Positions 1-6,604 of a stretch of DNA of 17,095 bases are shown here, piece by piece. Both the position numbers and the translations under genes were made by a program. Origin of the DNA: Aequoribacter sp003520285 (lineage in GTDB: Bacteria; Pseudomonadota; Gammaproteobacteria; Pseudomonadales; Halieaceae); the NCBI GenBank assembly GCA_963966765.1, contig CAXAAR010000047.1, positions 1-17,095 on the forward strand. The letters run 5' to 3'. Positions within the stretch are counted from its first letter, which is position 1, and each line of letters begins with the position of its first letter. A model generated the notes under the pieces. That model was not told where the DNA came from and searched no databases. It saw only the letters and a program-made list of their open reading frames with translations.

Positions 1-791
1 ACCCCGAGTTCAAGCAGCTCTTTGTTCGCATGTTCAAGCATCGCAACCAGATCGAGCAGCATGGGATCATGCCTTCGAATGAAGTCTGAGCGCTTTCTGG
101 CGAAGAGATTTTTAAGCAATACCGTCGCGAACGCTGATGAACTGCCGTGACCAGAAACATCCGCCATAAAGAACACAACATGGTTATCGCCCACTGTGAT
201 GTAGTCGATAAAATCGCCACTGAGATACAAGGAAGGATGCACGCTGTGACGAAACTGATAGTTCTGAACGTGAAACGGAGAATGAGGGAGCATTCGCAAT
301 TGAACCTGACGCCCCGCTTGCTGATCCTGCTCGAGCACTGCCAGCGCTTGCCGCAGTTCCACGTTGGCTGTCTCTAAATTGCGCTTAGACTCGCTCAGTT
401 CATGCCGAATTCGCCGCCGCCTGACACATCGCACAATCGAATCGTTCAAGGTTTCTAACTCGACGATCGGACGAATAAAATAGTCGCTCATACCCAAACG
501 CAGAGCGGTGAGCATAATATCCGCATCGGCTTTGTCACTGAGCATAATGGCCGGAACATGAATATCGAGCGCAAGAATCGCGTCTTTTGCGTCTGACCAA
601 GAGAACCGCGTGAGTTCGACCTCGCAGACAAGAAGGTCGACTTCGGCCGCATAATCAAGCGGCTCTGTGATACCTAAAGGATCAGTGATTACGCGAACCG
701 AGTGTCCCAGCGACTCTAGCAGCTCAGCGCTGGTCTTCGCTCTGGAGGGGTCGTCGTCTATTAAAATAATGTTAGCGACTAAATCGGTCAT
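1..791 (-). CDS. rssB: RssB-like response regulator with PP2C/SpoIIE phosphatase domain (partial, C-terminus beyond left edge)
   Basis: The visible 263 residues start at the ATG at 791. Residues about 5-120 form a CheY-like receiver with the acidic cluster IDDDP at 11-15. Residues about 125-160 are charged and heptad-like, probably a coiled-coil linker. From about 163 a PP2C/SpoIIE-type serine phosphatase begins, with QVQLRMLP near 163, SGDFID at 191-196 and ADVSGHG at 210-216; D193 and D211 are the expected metal ligands. Receiver-linker-PP2C is the layout of pseudomonad RssB-type proteins, linked to anti-sigma antagonist or sigma-S control; the role here is inferred. Oddly, the expected phospho-acceptor Asp is Glu (E57, in LLVCEVE) and the conserved Lys before Pro is Arg (FIRP, R107), while Ser85 fills the Thr/Ser site. 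The gene lies 89 bp after mlaA on the same strand, far enough for its own promoter. HsbR-like regulators are an alternative. The fold is certain, the exact subfamily less so. Confidence 0.85.
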   Translation of the reverse strand, partial: MTDLVANIILIDDDPSRAKTSAELLESLGHSVRVITDPLGITEPLDYAAEVDLLVCEVELTRFSWSDAKDAILALDIHVPAIMLSDKADADIMLTALRLGMSDYFIRPIVELETLNDSIVRCVRRRRIRHELSESKRNLETANVELRQALAVLEQDQQAGRQVQLRMLPHSPFHVQNYQFRHSVHPSLYLSGDFIDYITVGDNHVVFFMADVSGHGSSSAFATVLLKNLFARKRSDFIRRHDPMLLDLVAMLEHANKELLELG

Positions 792-818
792 TTACTTCGC
801 TTACTAAAAAGTTGCGCC

Positions 819-846
819 ATGGTAGCAAACCCGCATGCGATGGCAA
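819..846 (-). promoter_or_regulatory. candidate sigma-70 promoter for the rssB-like gene
   Basis: On the minus strand TTGCCA (846-841) and TACCAT (824-819) are separated by 16 bp. They match 5/6 and 4/6 of consensus and lie about 28 bp before the start codon, inside the only sizeable gap of this three-gene run. Seen by eye only; chance matches of this quality are common. Confidence 0.3.
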
Positions 847-880
847 TGTTCAGTGCAAAAAATGCGAACAATCACCGCTT

Positions 881-1618
881 TTAATTGGGATCATCGCCCC
901 AATCATCTTCCTCCCAATCACCTCCAAAGTCAGAGAAACCGGTGTCAGAAGATTCCACCTCGATTTCTGCGGCACGCCGCTGCAAATAGGCATCGCGCAG
1001 AAAGACGTAACGATCACCGGTCAGCAGAGCATCGGCATCGAGCAACTCGGCTCGCTCATCGAGAACTCGTATCCCATAGAGACTGTTACGACCGCGCGTT
1101 GAGGAAATATAGGCTTCTGGAGACAGATACACATCGACACTGGCACCCAGCGCACTGCGTGCAGTGTATGGACCAAAAAATGGGATCATCAAATAGGGTC
1201 CTCGAGGGACACCCCAAACAGCGAGCGTTTCGCCAAGATCGGTATGCCGTGACCTCATACCCATTGCACTGGCTACATCGAACAACCCCCCTATACCGAG
1301 GGTGGTATTCACGGCAAAGCGGCCACCACTCGCCATAGCGGCATCGAGTTTGCCCTGTAAAATGCTGTTAGCCGCTGAGTTGAACTCACTCAAGTTCAGA
1401 AAGACATTACCCACACCACGCTCCGCGACATCTGGTAAAACCGCACGGTAGCCTTGCGCCAAAGGCTTTAACACCCACTGATCTAAGCGATCATTGAATG
1501 CGAAAACCACGCGGTTGGCTTCTTCGAAAGGGTCGTTAGTGTTAGTTTCAGTTAAAGGGCCAGAGGCCAAGGCAAGGCTCGGCAACAGTAATCCAACAAT
1601 TAAAAGTGTCTTAATCAT
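881..1618 (-). CDS. mlaA: MlaA/VacJ family outer-membrane lipid asymmetry protein
   Basis: The 245-aa product belongs to the MlaA (VacJ) family. These outer-membrane proteins take mislocalised phospholipids from the outer leaflet and pass them to the MlaC-MlaFEDB retrograde pathway. Family motifs are clear: DPFEEANR at 29-36, NTTLGIGGLFDVA at 104-116, and the DLGETLAVWGV...GPYLMIPFFGP block at 127-150. The N-terminus is a signal peptide with a hydrophobic core at 3-13 ending near SLALAS. No cysteine occurs anywhere in the protein, so it has no lipobox and is probably cut by signal peptidase I rather than lipidated as in E. coli. The tail is strongly acidic (EEDDWGDD). The ATG at 1618 has AAGGA four bases upstream. 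It lies 40 bp after hrpA on the same strand and probably shares its transcript. The other mla genes are not in this window. Confidence 0.93.
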   Translation of the reverse strand: MIKTLLIVGLLLPSLALASGPLTETNTNDPFEEANRVVFAFNDRLDQWVLKPLAQGYRAVLPDVAERGVGNVFLNLSEFNSAANSILQGKLDAAMASGGRFAVNTTLGIGGLFDVASAMGMRSRHTDLGETLAVWGVPRGPYLMIPFFGPYTARSALGASVDVYLSPEAYISSTRGRNSLYGIRVLDERAELLDADALLTGDRYVFLRDAYLQRRAAEIEVESSDTGFSDFGGDWEEDDWGDDPN

Positions 1619-1658
1619 TATGTCCTTGATGAGTTAGATTTCGATAGTTTTCTACGCA

Positions 1659-4600
1659 CTAAAGTGGATTTTCGATCAGCCATTGCTCGATCGACTGCCA
1701 TGCCGCGTCCAGTCGCTTCACTGACACCGGCATTTTAGTCCCCAATTGCTGGGCGAACAATGACACCCGAAATTCTTCAAGCATCCAATGATACTCTTGC
1801 AGCGGTTCACACACCACCGCAAGTGCGGAGCGCTGCGCGACCAAATCAATCCACCGCTGCTCTAACGGTCGCAGTATGGCGACTGACTTGTGATCTTTGG
1901 GCAACTGCGACTGCAAACGCTCAACGCGCCAAGCGAGCGCTTTGGCGAATCTCGGCAATTGATCCATCATACCCGCGGGCCAGTTAACCCATTCATCAAA
2001 CTGCAGCAGCCGCTGGTAATGCTGCAAGGCATCCTTTTTCGATGGCATCAGTTCCGCTAGCGATGGCGTGCGACCGAGTGCTACGCGTGTTTCGCCAAGC
2101 GATTGAAGTGCAGCCAGCAGGAGTGACTCAAAGCGTAGCGCCCGATCAAGCACTGCGCGTCTATTGTGCTTTAGACATTTCTCAAAACTCGATCGCGACC
2201 GAACCAACCCCGATTCATCAACGAGGCTTGGTGCAAACGAGAGTGAAGCAAGAGCACCTACGAGTGCCGAGCGTTCGATACCCGCTGCAAGCAATACCTT
2301 CTGAGCCGCTGGAGATCTGAAGGCATGACGCTGTAAATCTCGAACCATAGCGCGTTCAGAGGTCAAAGCCAGACGCAGTAGCCCTTGTTTATGTGCAACT
2401 TCTGCTGCCTCGGGATAATCGTAGAGTACAATTTGTACAGCATCACCGCGGTCAGTTAATGCAGGATAGCTGGTGACCTTAGTTCGCGCCTGAGTAAACT
2501 GAATCTGGGAGGGCAGATCGTCAAAGGTCCAGTCTGTGTACAAGGCTTTGTCTACCGCTGCACTGCGGGTCTCACTGTGTGTTTCTGCCGCCTCGTTAGT
2601 TGCCCGTGTAGCTGCAATAAGCGCTTCTAAATCGCGCCCTTGGCGCAGAATGTCGCCCTCATCACCGACAATGCAAATATTCATTTGATAATAAGGTTCC
2701 AAGGCGTCAGCGCCAAAATCCTCGGGCTGAATCACGACACCTGCCGTGCGTTTAAAAGCGACGGCCAGCGCCATTAACAATGGCGTGTCGGCTGGTGCCA
2801 TGGTCGCGAGAGCTGCATGCACTTTATCGGGCACTGGCACCAACTGCTTCCGTAACCGTTTTGGCAGGGTTTTCACCAAAGCTATGAGTTTCTCAGGCAG
2901 CAGACCCGGAACCAACCACTGCGGTAAATACCGTGGGAGACGATTTAACAGGGCAGAAGGTACGGTTAAAGTCACCCCGTCGCGAACATGACCGGGTTCA
3001 AAGTGATACGAAAGGGATAAGCTCAGATCACGCCACTCCCAACGATCTGGAAACTGAGCAACAGTCCCATCAGCGAGGGTATTCACAAGCACGTCTGCCT
3101 GTGCAAAGGTCAACTGCTCAGCCAGAGAAGCATCTCGCTTGAGCGCTTTCATTAACGCCGCACCACTCGCGACATTGGCTGGCAAACGCTCATTATAAAA
3201 TTCAGCAAGTGCCTGTTCGGTGGCAATCAGGTCGCGGCGACGGGTCTTCTCTTCCAGCTGCACCAGCTCTTCTAGCAAGCTCAAATTTTTGCTCAAAAAT
3301 GGCGGCTTTGGCTTGATACGGCCGGTAACCAGTGCCTCGCGAATAAATACATCACGAGCGATCACTGGATCGATCGGTGCATAGTTCACTCGCTGCTTGT
3401 CACTCAAGGTCAAGCCGTACAAAGAAACGCGCTCGTAGGCGAGAACTCGTCCCGAGCGCAAGTGCCAACTTGGCTCATAATGGTGACGTTTCAACAGCGA
3501 GGGGTTGATATCCAAGGCCCATGCTGGCTCAACGGCTGCGCACGTGCGTGCAAATACCTGCGTCGTTTCAACGATCTCAGCCGCCATAATCCACTTAGGG
3601 CGCTTTTTATAATTGACCGAGCCGGGGAATATCCTCAGTTTCTGCTGCCGCGCTCCCTCATATTCTGGACCCTCATGGTGAGTCGCAATGTAGCTCAACA
3701 AACCAGCCATCAAGCTCTTGTGGATCGATTCGTAATCGAGTTCTAGGGCAATATCACGCGCTGTCCATCCATAGGCTCGGCACGCCAATACCAGCTGACG
3801 GTGGGTATCGCGCCATTCACGAATCCGGAGGTAGTTCAAAAACTCACGCTGACACAACTTCCGAAACGGATTAGTACCGAGCTGAGTGCGCTGCTCCTCG
3901 AGATACTGCCACAGCTGAATCCAACTTAAAAAATCTGACTTCTCGTGCTGAAAACGTCGATGCAATGCATCAGCCTGCTCTCTTTTTTCGGCAGGCCGCT
4001 CACGCGGATCCTGCACTGCTAACGCACTCACGATAACCAGTATTTCTGCTAGGGCACCTTGTTGTTGTGCGGCGATAATCATGCGACCGAGCCTGGGATC
4101 GACTGGCAATCGCGCCAGCTGATGACCTAGCGGGGTCAAAGCCTGTTGAGGATCCACCGCACCGAGTTCATTCAACAGCGTAAAGCCATCCCGAATCAAA
4201 CGAGGATCGGGTGGCTCAATAAATGGGAACGCGTTTACATCACCCAGTTTCAGCAAGCGCATTTGCAGAATCACCTGGGCCAGATTGGTGCGTTTAATCT
4301 CGGGGTCGGTAAACTCAGGCCTATTAAGAAACTCATCCTCGCTATAGAGCCGAATACACACGCCGTCAGCAACCCGACCACAACGGCCCTTACGCTGATT
4401 TGCACTCGCTTGGGACACCGGTTCAATCGGCAGGCGCTGCAACTTACTGCGGTAGCTATAGCGACTAATACGGGCCGTGCCCGGATCAATCACATACCGA
4501 ATACCCGGCACGGTCAGTGAGGTTTCTGCCACGTTCGTGGCCAGCACCACCCGAACGCCTCGGCGGGACGTAGTTTGGAAGACTCGATTTTGCTCTGTGG

Positions 4601-5399
4601 CACTGAGTCGAGCATACAAAGGCAACACGTCGAAGCTCTCTTGACCTTTAAGTGCTTTGGCGATGTCTCGTATCTCGCGCTCTCCGGGCAAGAATACCAA
4701 GACGTCGCCGCGGTCCCCGTAGCGACCCCTATCGATCAATGTGAGTCGATCAACAACCGCCTGAGTCAAATCGAAAGTGTGCTGATCTTGGTCTTCGTAA
4801 TGCACCTCGACCGGATAAGTTCGCCCTTCAACAGCAATAATTGGCGCCTCGTCAAAATAGGCAGAGAAGCGCTCCACATCAATCGTCGCTGACGTCACAA
4901 TGAGCTTGAGATCGGGCCGCTGTGGCAAAATTCGCTTTAAGTAGCCCAACAAAAAATCAATATTGAGACTGCGTTCGTGGGCTTCGTCGATGATGAGGGT
5001 GTCATACTTTTTGAGTAAGCGATCATGCTGTATCTCGGCCAGCAGAATACCATCTGTCATGAGCTTCAGCCGAGTTTGTTCTGACTGCTGATCGGCAAAT
5101 CGAACCTGATAGCCGACGACACCCCCCAGTTCAACACCCAGCTCTGCGCTGATTCGAGCGGCGACTGAGCGAGCTGCTAAGCGGCGGGGCTGAGTATGTC
5201 CAATCAGTTGCGTCTGTCCACGACCCAGGCTCAAGAGCATTTTGGGTAACTGAGTTGTCTTGCCAGAACCCGTTTCGCCCGCGATGATCACAACTTGGTG
5301 GTTCAGCACCGCGTCTTGAATATCCTGACGACGCTGATTGATCGGCAACGACTCAGGGAAGGTTAAGTTGAACTGTGGAGTGGTACTGGTTTCAGACAT
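1659..5399 (-). CDS. hrpA: ATP-dependent RNA helicase HrpA (DEAH box)
   Basis: The 1246-aa product matches the HrpA branch of DEAH/RHA helicases (about 1300 aa in E. coli), which act on cytoplasmic RNA, including stalled ribosomes and mRNA processing in E. coli. Visible motifs: Walker A GETGSGKT at 41-48, TQPRR at 69-73, DEAH at 138-141, SAT at 170-172, the motif V region LATNVAETSLT near 286-296, and motif VI QRKGRCGR at 335-342. The winged-helix/HA2 and OB-fold regions follow at roughly 400-660. The long C-terminal part, with the DUF3418-type region, distinguishes HrpA from short HrpB. No good ribosome-binding site precedes the ATG at 5399, although the helicase core starts within 20 residues, so the start is probably right. 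It is divergent from the MaoC gene and first in a run with mlaA and the rssB-like gene. The frame is intact. Confidence 0.97.
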   Translation of the reverse strand: MSETSTTPQFNLTFPESLPINQRRQDIQDAVLNHQVVIIAGETGSGKTTQLPKMLLSLGRGQTQLIGHTQPRRLAARSVAARISAELGVELGGVVGYQVRFADQQSEQTRLKLMTDGILLAEIQHDRLLKKYDTLIIDEAHERSLNIDFLLGYLKRILPQRPDLKLIVTSATIDVERFSAYFDEAPIIAVEGRTYPVEVHYEDQDQHTFDLTQAVVDRLTLIDRGRYGDRGDVLVFLPGEREIRDIAKALKGQESFDVLPLYARLSATEQNRVFQTTSRRGVRVVLATNVAETSLTVPGIRYVIDPGTARISRYSYRSKLQRLPIEPVSQASANQRKGRCGRVADGVCIRLYSEDEFLNRPEFTDPEIKRTNLAQVILQMRLLKLGDVNAFPFIEPPDPRLIRDGFTLLNELGAVDPQQALTPLGHQLARLPVDPRLGRMIIAAQQQGALAEILVIVSALAVQDPRERPAEKREQADALHRRFQHEKSDFLSWIQLWQYLEEQRTQLGTNPFRKLCQREFLNYLRIREWRDTHRQLVLACRAYGWTARDIALELDYESIHKSLMAGLLSYIATHHEGPEYEGARQQKLRIFPGSVNYKKRPKWIMAAEIVETTQVFARTCAAVEPAWALDINPSLLKRHHYEPSWHLRSGRVLAYERVSLYGLTLSDKQRVNYAPIDPVIARDVFIREALVTGRIKPKPPFLSKNLSLLEELVQLEEKTRRRDLIATEQALAEFYNERLPANVASGAALMKALKRDASLAEQLTFAQADVLVNTLADGTVAQFPDRWEWRDLSLSLSYHFEPGHVRDGVTLTVPSALLNRLPRYLPQWLVPGLLPEKLIALVKTLPKRLRKQLVPVPDKVHAALATMAPADTPLLMALAVAFKRTAGVVIQPEDFGADALEPYYQMNICIVGDEGDILRQGRDLEALIAATRATNEAAETHSETRSAAVDKALYTDWTFDDLPSQIQFTQARTKVTSYPALTDRGDAVQIVLYDYPEAAEVAHKQGLLRLALTSERAMVRDLQRHAFRSPAAQKVLLAAGIERSALVGALASLSFAPSLVDESGLVRSRSSFEKCLKHNRRAVLDRALRFESLLLAALQSLGETRVALGRTPSLAELMPSKKDALQHYQRLLQFDEWVNWPAGMMDQLPRFAKALAWRVERLQSQLPKDHKSVAILRPLEQRWIDLVAQRSALAVVCEPLQEYHWMLEEFRVSLFAQQLGTKMPVSVKRLDAAWQSIEQWLIENPL

Positions 5400-5402
5400 A
5401 AA

Positions 5403-5473
5403 TCAGGGTCGACTCGTCAATACTGTGCGGCGATTCAACAATCACATTTGAGGGCCGAGAGTAGTCGACCTGA
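5403..5473. repeat. inverted repeat in the hrpA/maoC divergent spacer
   Basis: TCAGGGTCGACT at 5403-5414 is mirrored by AGTCGACCTGA at 5463-5473. The arms match over 11 positions apart from one extra G in the left arm, and each contains the palindrome GTCGAC. The arms are 48 bp apart and frame the region where promoters of both divergent genes should lie, so they could be operator half-sites. No regulator is identified. Confidence 0.45.
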
Positions 5474-5493
5474 GCTTGCTCGGTGGTTATTCT
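5465..5493 (+). promoter_or_regulatory. candidate promoter for the MaoC-type hydratase
   Basis: TCGACC (5465-5470) and TATTCT (5488-5493) are spaced by 17 bp, each matching 4/6 of the sigma-70 consensus, and end 27 bp before the ATG at 5521. The -35 element overlaps the right arm of the inverted repeat at 5463-5473, so a protein bound there could occlude it. Weak evidence by eye. Confidence 0.28.
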
Positions 5494-5520
5494 AGCACCT
5501 TTCCTTTGCGAGAATCGGCT

Positions 5521-5994
5521 ATGACAACGCTCACCAACATTCCTTTTGATCAACTCAGCATCCACCAGCAAGCGCACTACTCCAAGGTTGTCACCGAGCA
5601 AGACGTGCAGCTATTTGCGTCACTCTCAGGCGACGCGAACCCTATTCATCTTGATGACAGCTACGCTCAAACCACCCAATTTAAGCAGCGTATTGCCCAC
5701 GGCATGCTCACAGGTGCAGTGATCTCTGCTGCTATTGCCATGAAGCTTCCAGGGCCAGGGACCATCTATTTGGGCCAATCGCTGCGCTTCAAGCGCCCAG
5801 TGATGCTCGGCGACTCGATCACTGTCACCCTCACGGTAATCGACAAACACGAGAGCAAACCGAGAGTAAAATTACAGTGCGAGGTACACAATCAGCACAA
5901 TCAGCTGGTTGCGGATGGTGAAGCAGAAGTCTTAGCACCAACCGAACAACAAACGCTCACGCTTGCCACACTGCCTGAAGTCCAGATGACGTAA
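5521..5994 (+). CDS. MaoC-like (R)-specific enoyl-CoA hydratase, PhaJ type
   Basis: The 157-aa hot-dog-fold protein fits the single-domain PhaJ/MaoC hydratases, which interconvert trans-2-enoyl-CoA and (R)-3-hydroxyacyl-CoA and can link beta-oxidation to polyhydroxyalkanoate or lipid synthesis. The hydratase-2 signature is intact: GDANPIHLD at 37-45 with the catalytic pair D38 and H43 expected from the Aeromonas PhaJ family, then FKQRIAHGML at 54-63. Hot-dog strands continue with LRFKRPV near 88-94. Length suits PhaJ (about 130-160 aa). The ATG at 5521 was chosen over an upstream in-frame TTG at 5476 because the added residues do not resemble the family; its ribosome-binding site is weak. It is monocistronic, divergent from hrpA and convergent with the next gene. 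No PHA synthase or fatty-acid gene is nearby, so the substrate range is not known. Confidence 0.85.
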   Translation: MTTLTNIPFDQLSIHQQAHYSKVVTEQDVQLFASLSGDANPIHLDDSYAQTTQFKQRIAHGMLTGAVISAAIAMKLPGPGTIYLGQSLRFKRPVMLGDSITVTLTVIDKHESKPRVKLQCEVHNQHNQLVADGEAEVLAPTEQQTLTLATLPEVQMT

Positions 5995-6012
5995 CTATCA
6001 GGTAATTAAACA

Positions 6013-6516
6013 CTAAGCTCCGAGGACGCCCGAATCTTGCTGAGCCGGCTCAATAAACTGGTCGGGGGGTAAATAGATCAACTGTAGCAGCACCTCGGGC
6101 GAGTTTGGCGAGACCTCTGCCGCGAGCGCCATAATGTTAATTCGGTCCTGCTCAATCGCGGGCGCAGTGACGCCGAATAACATTTTGTGTTCTTCTCCTT
6201 CGGCGCGGAACATCTTCGGCTCCTCGGCGTCTTTCATTGATTCGACGAAGTTAGCCATCAACAAGAGTAATTGATCGCGAAAGGCTGAATAATTCAGTTT
6301 GCCTTTATAAGCGCCAAGATCAAACGATACGTCGAACCTGACCGTAGCGCCGTCGTCCATTTTGACTTGCGTCAAGGTACGCTTACCACCTTCAGACAAC
6401 TGTCGAAATAGCTGCTTTGAGTGCGTTCTGGTCGATTCAATAAACGCTTTGTGCAACAAATTAACCGACATTGTAATAAACTGCTTGTTCGAGATTGATG
6501 CTTGAGATTGCGCCAT
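6013..6516 (-). CDS. conserved-looking hypothetical protein, 167 aa
   Basis: I do not recognise a named family. The start is ATG at 6516, preceded by AGGTGA with a six-base spacer; an in-frame GTG at 6525 overlaps that ribosome-binding site and is unlikely. The product is soluble-looking, with no signal peptide and no membrane span. The first 45 residues are polar and amphipathic and rich in Ser, Thr, Gln and Lys (FIESTRTHSKQLF near 28-40). A mixed alpha/beta body follows, with alternating strands such as VRFDVSFDLG and a helix containing LLLLMANFVESM. The C-terminus contains LLQLIYLPPDQF. Codon use resembles the neighbours, so I take it as a genuine chromosomal gene. It is divergent from mnmC and its stop is 18 bp from that of the MaoC gene, so it is probably transcribed alone. 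Confidence 0.75.
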   Translation of the reverse strand: MAQSQASISNKQFITMSVNLLHKAFIESTRTHSKQLFRQLSEGGKRTLTQVKMDDGATVRFDVSFDLGAYKGKLNYSAFRDQLLLLMANFVESMKDAEEPKMFRAEGEEHKMLFGVTAPAIEQDRINIMALAAEVSPNSPEVLLQLIYLPPDQFIEPAQQDSGVLGA

Positions 6517-6542
6517 AATATTCACCTGCTTCGATGCGGAGC

Positions 6543-6571
6543 AGTGTATCGGCAGAAGGCCAAGTTGACCA
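6543..6571 (-). promoter_or_regulatory. candidate promoter for the 167-aa hypothetical gene
   Basis: On the minus strand TGGTCA (6571-6566) and TACACT (6548-6543) are spaced by 17 bp, and the -10 ends 26 bp before the ATG at 6516. The -10 is a common variant and the -35 matches 4/6. By-eye evidence. Confidence 0.33.
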
Positions 6572-6589
6572 GCTGCTCAATCAGCTTTT

Positions 6590-6604
6590 AAGGAGTTTCC
6601 GCTG
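6590..6604 (+). promoter_or_regulatory. Shine-Dalgarno and apparent CTG start of mnmC
   Basis: AAGGAG at 6590-6595 is followed by a six-base spacer and an in-frame CTG at 6602-6604. Between the upstream in-frame TGA (6566-6568) and the GTG at 6647 there is no ATG, GTG or TTG in this frame. The site therefore decides whether the protein has the N-terminal segment expected for MnmC. Confidence 0.55.

Noticed and set aside
835..1338. 167-codon plus-strand frame opposite mlaA
   Set aside because: It is a mirror of the mlaA coding frame, rich in Arg and His, with no recognisable motif.
5476..5520. TTG start extending the MaoC-type protein by 15 residues
   Set aside because: The extension does not resemble the family N-terminus, and it would overlap the best promoter match; the ATG at 5521 fits better.
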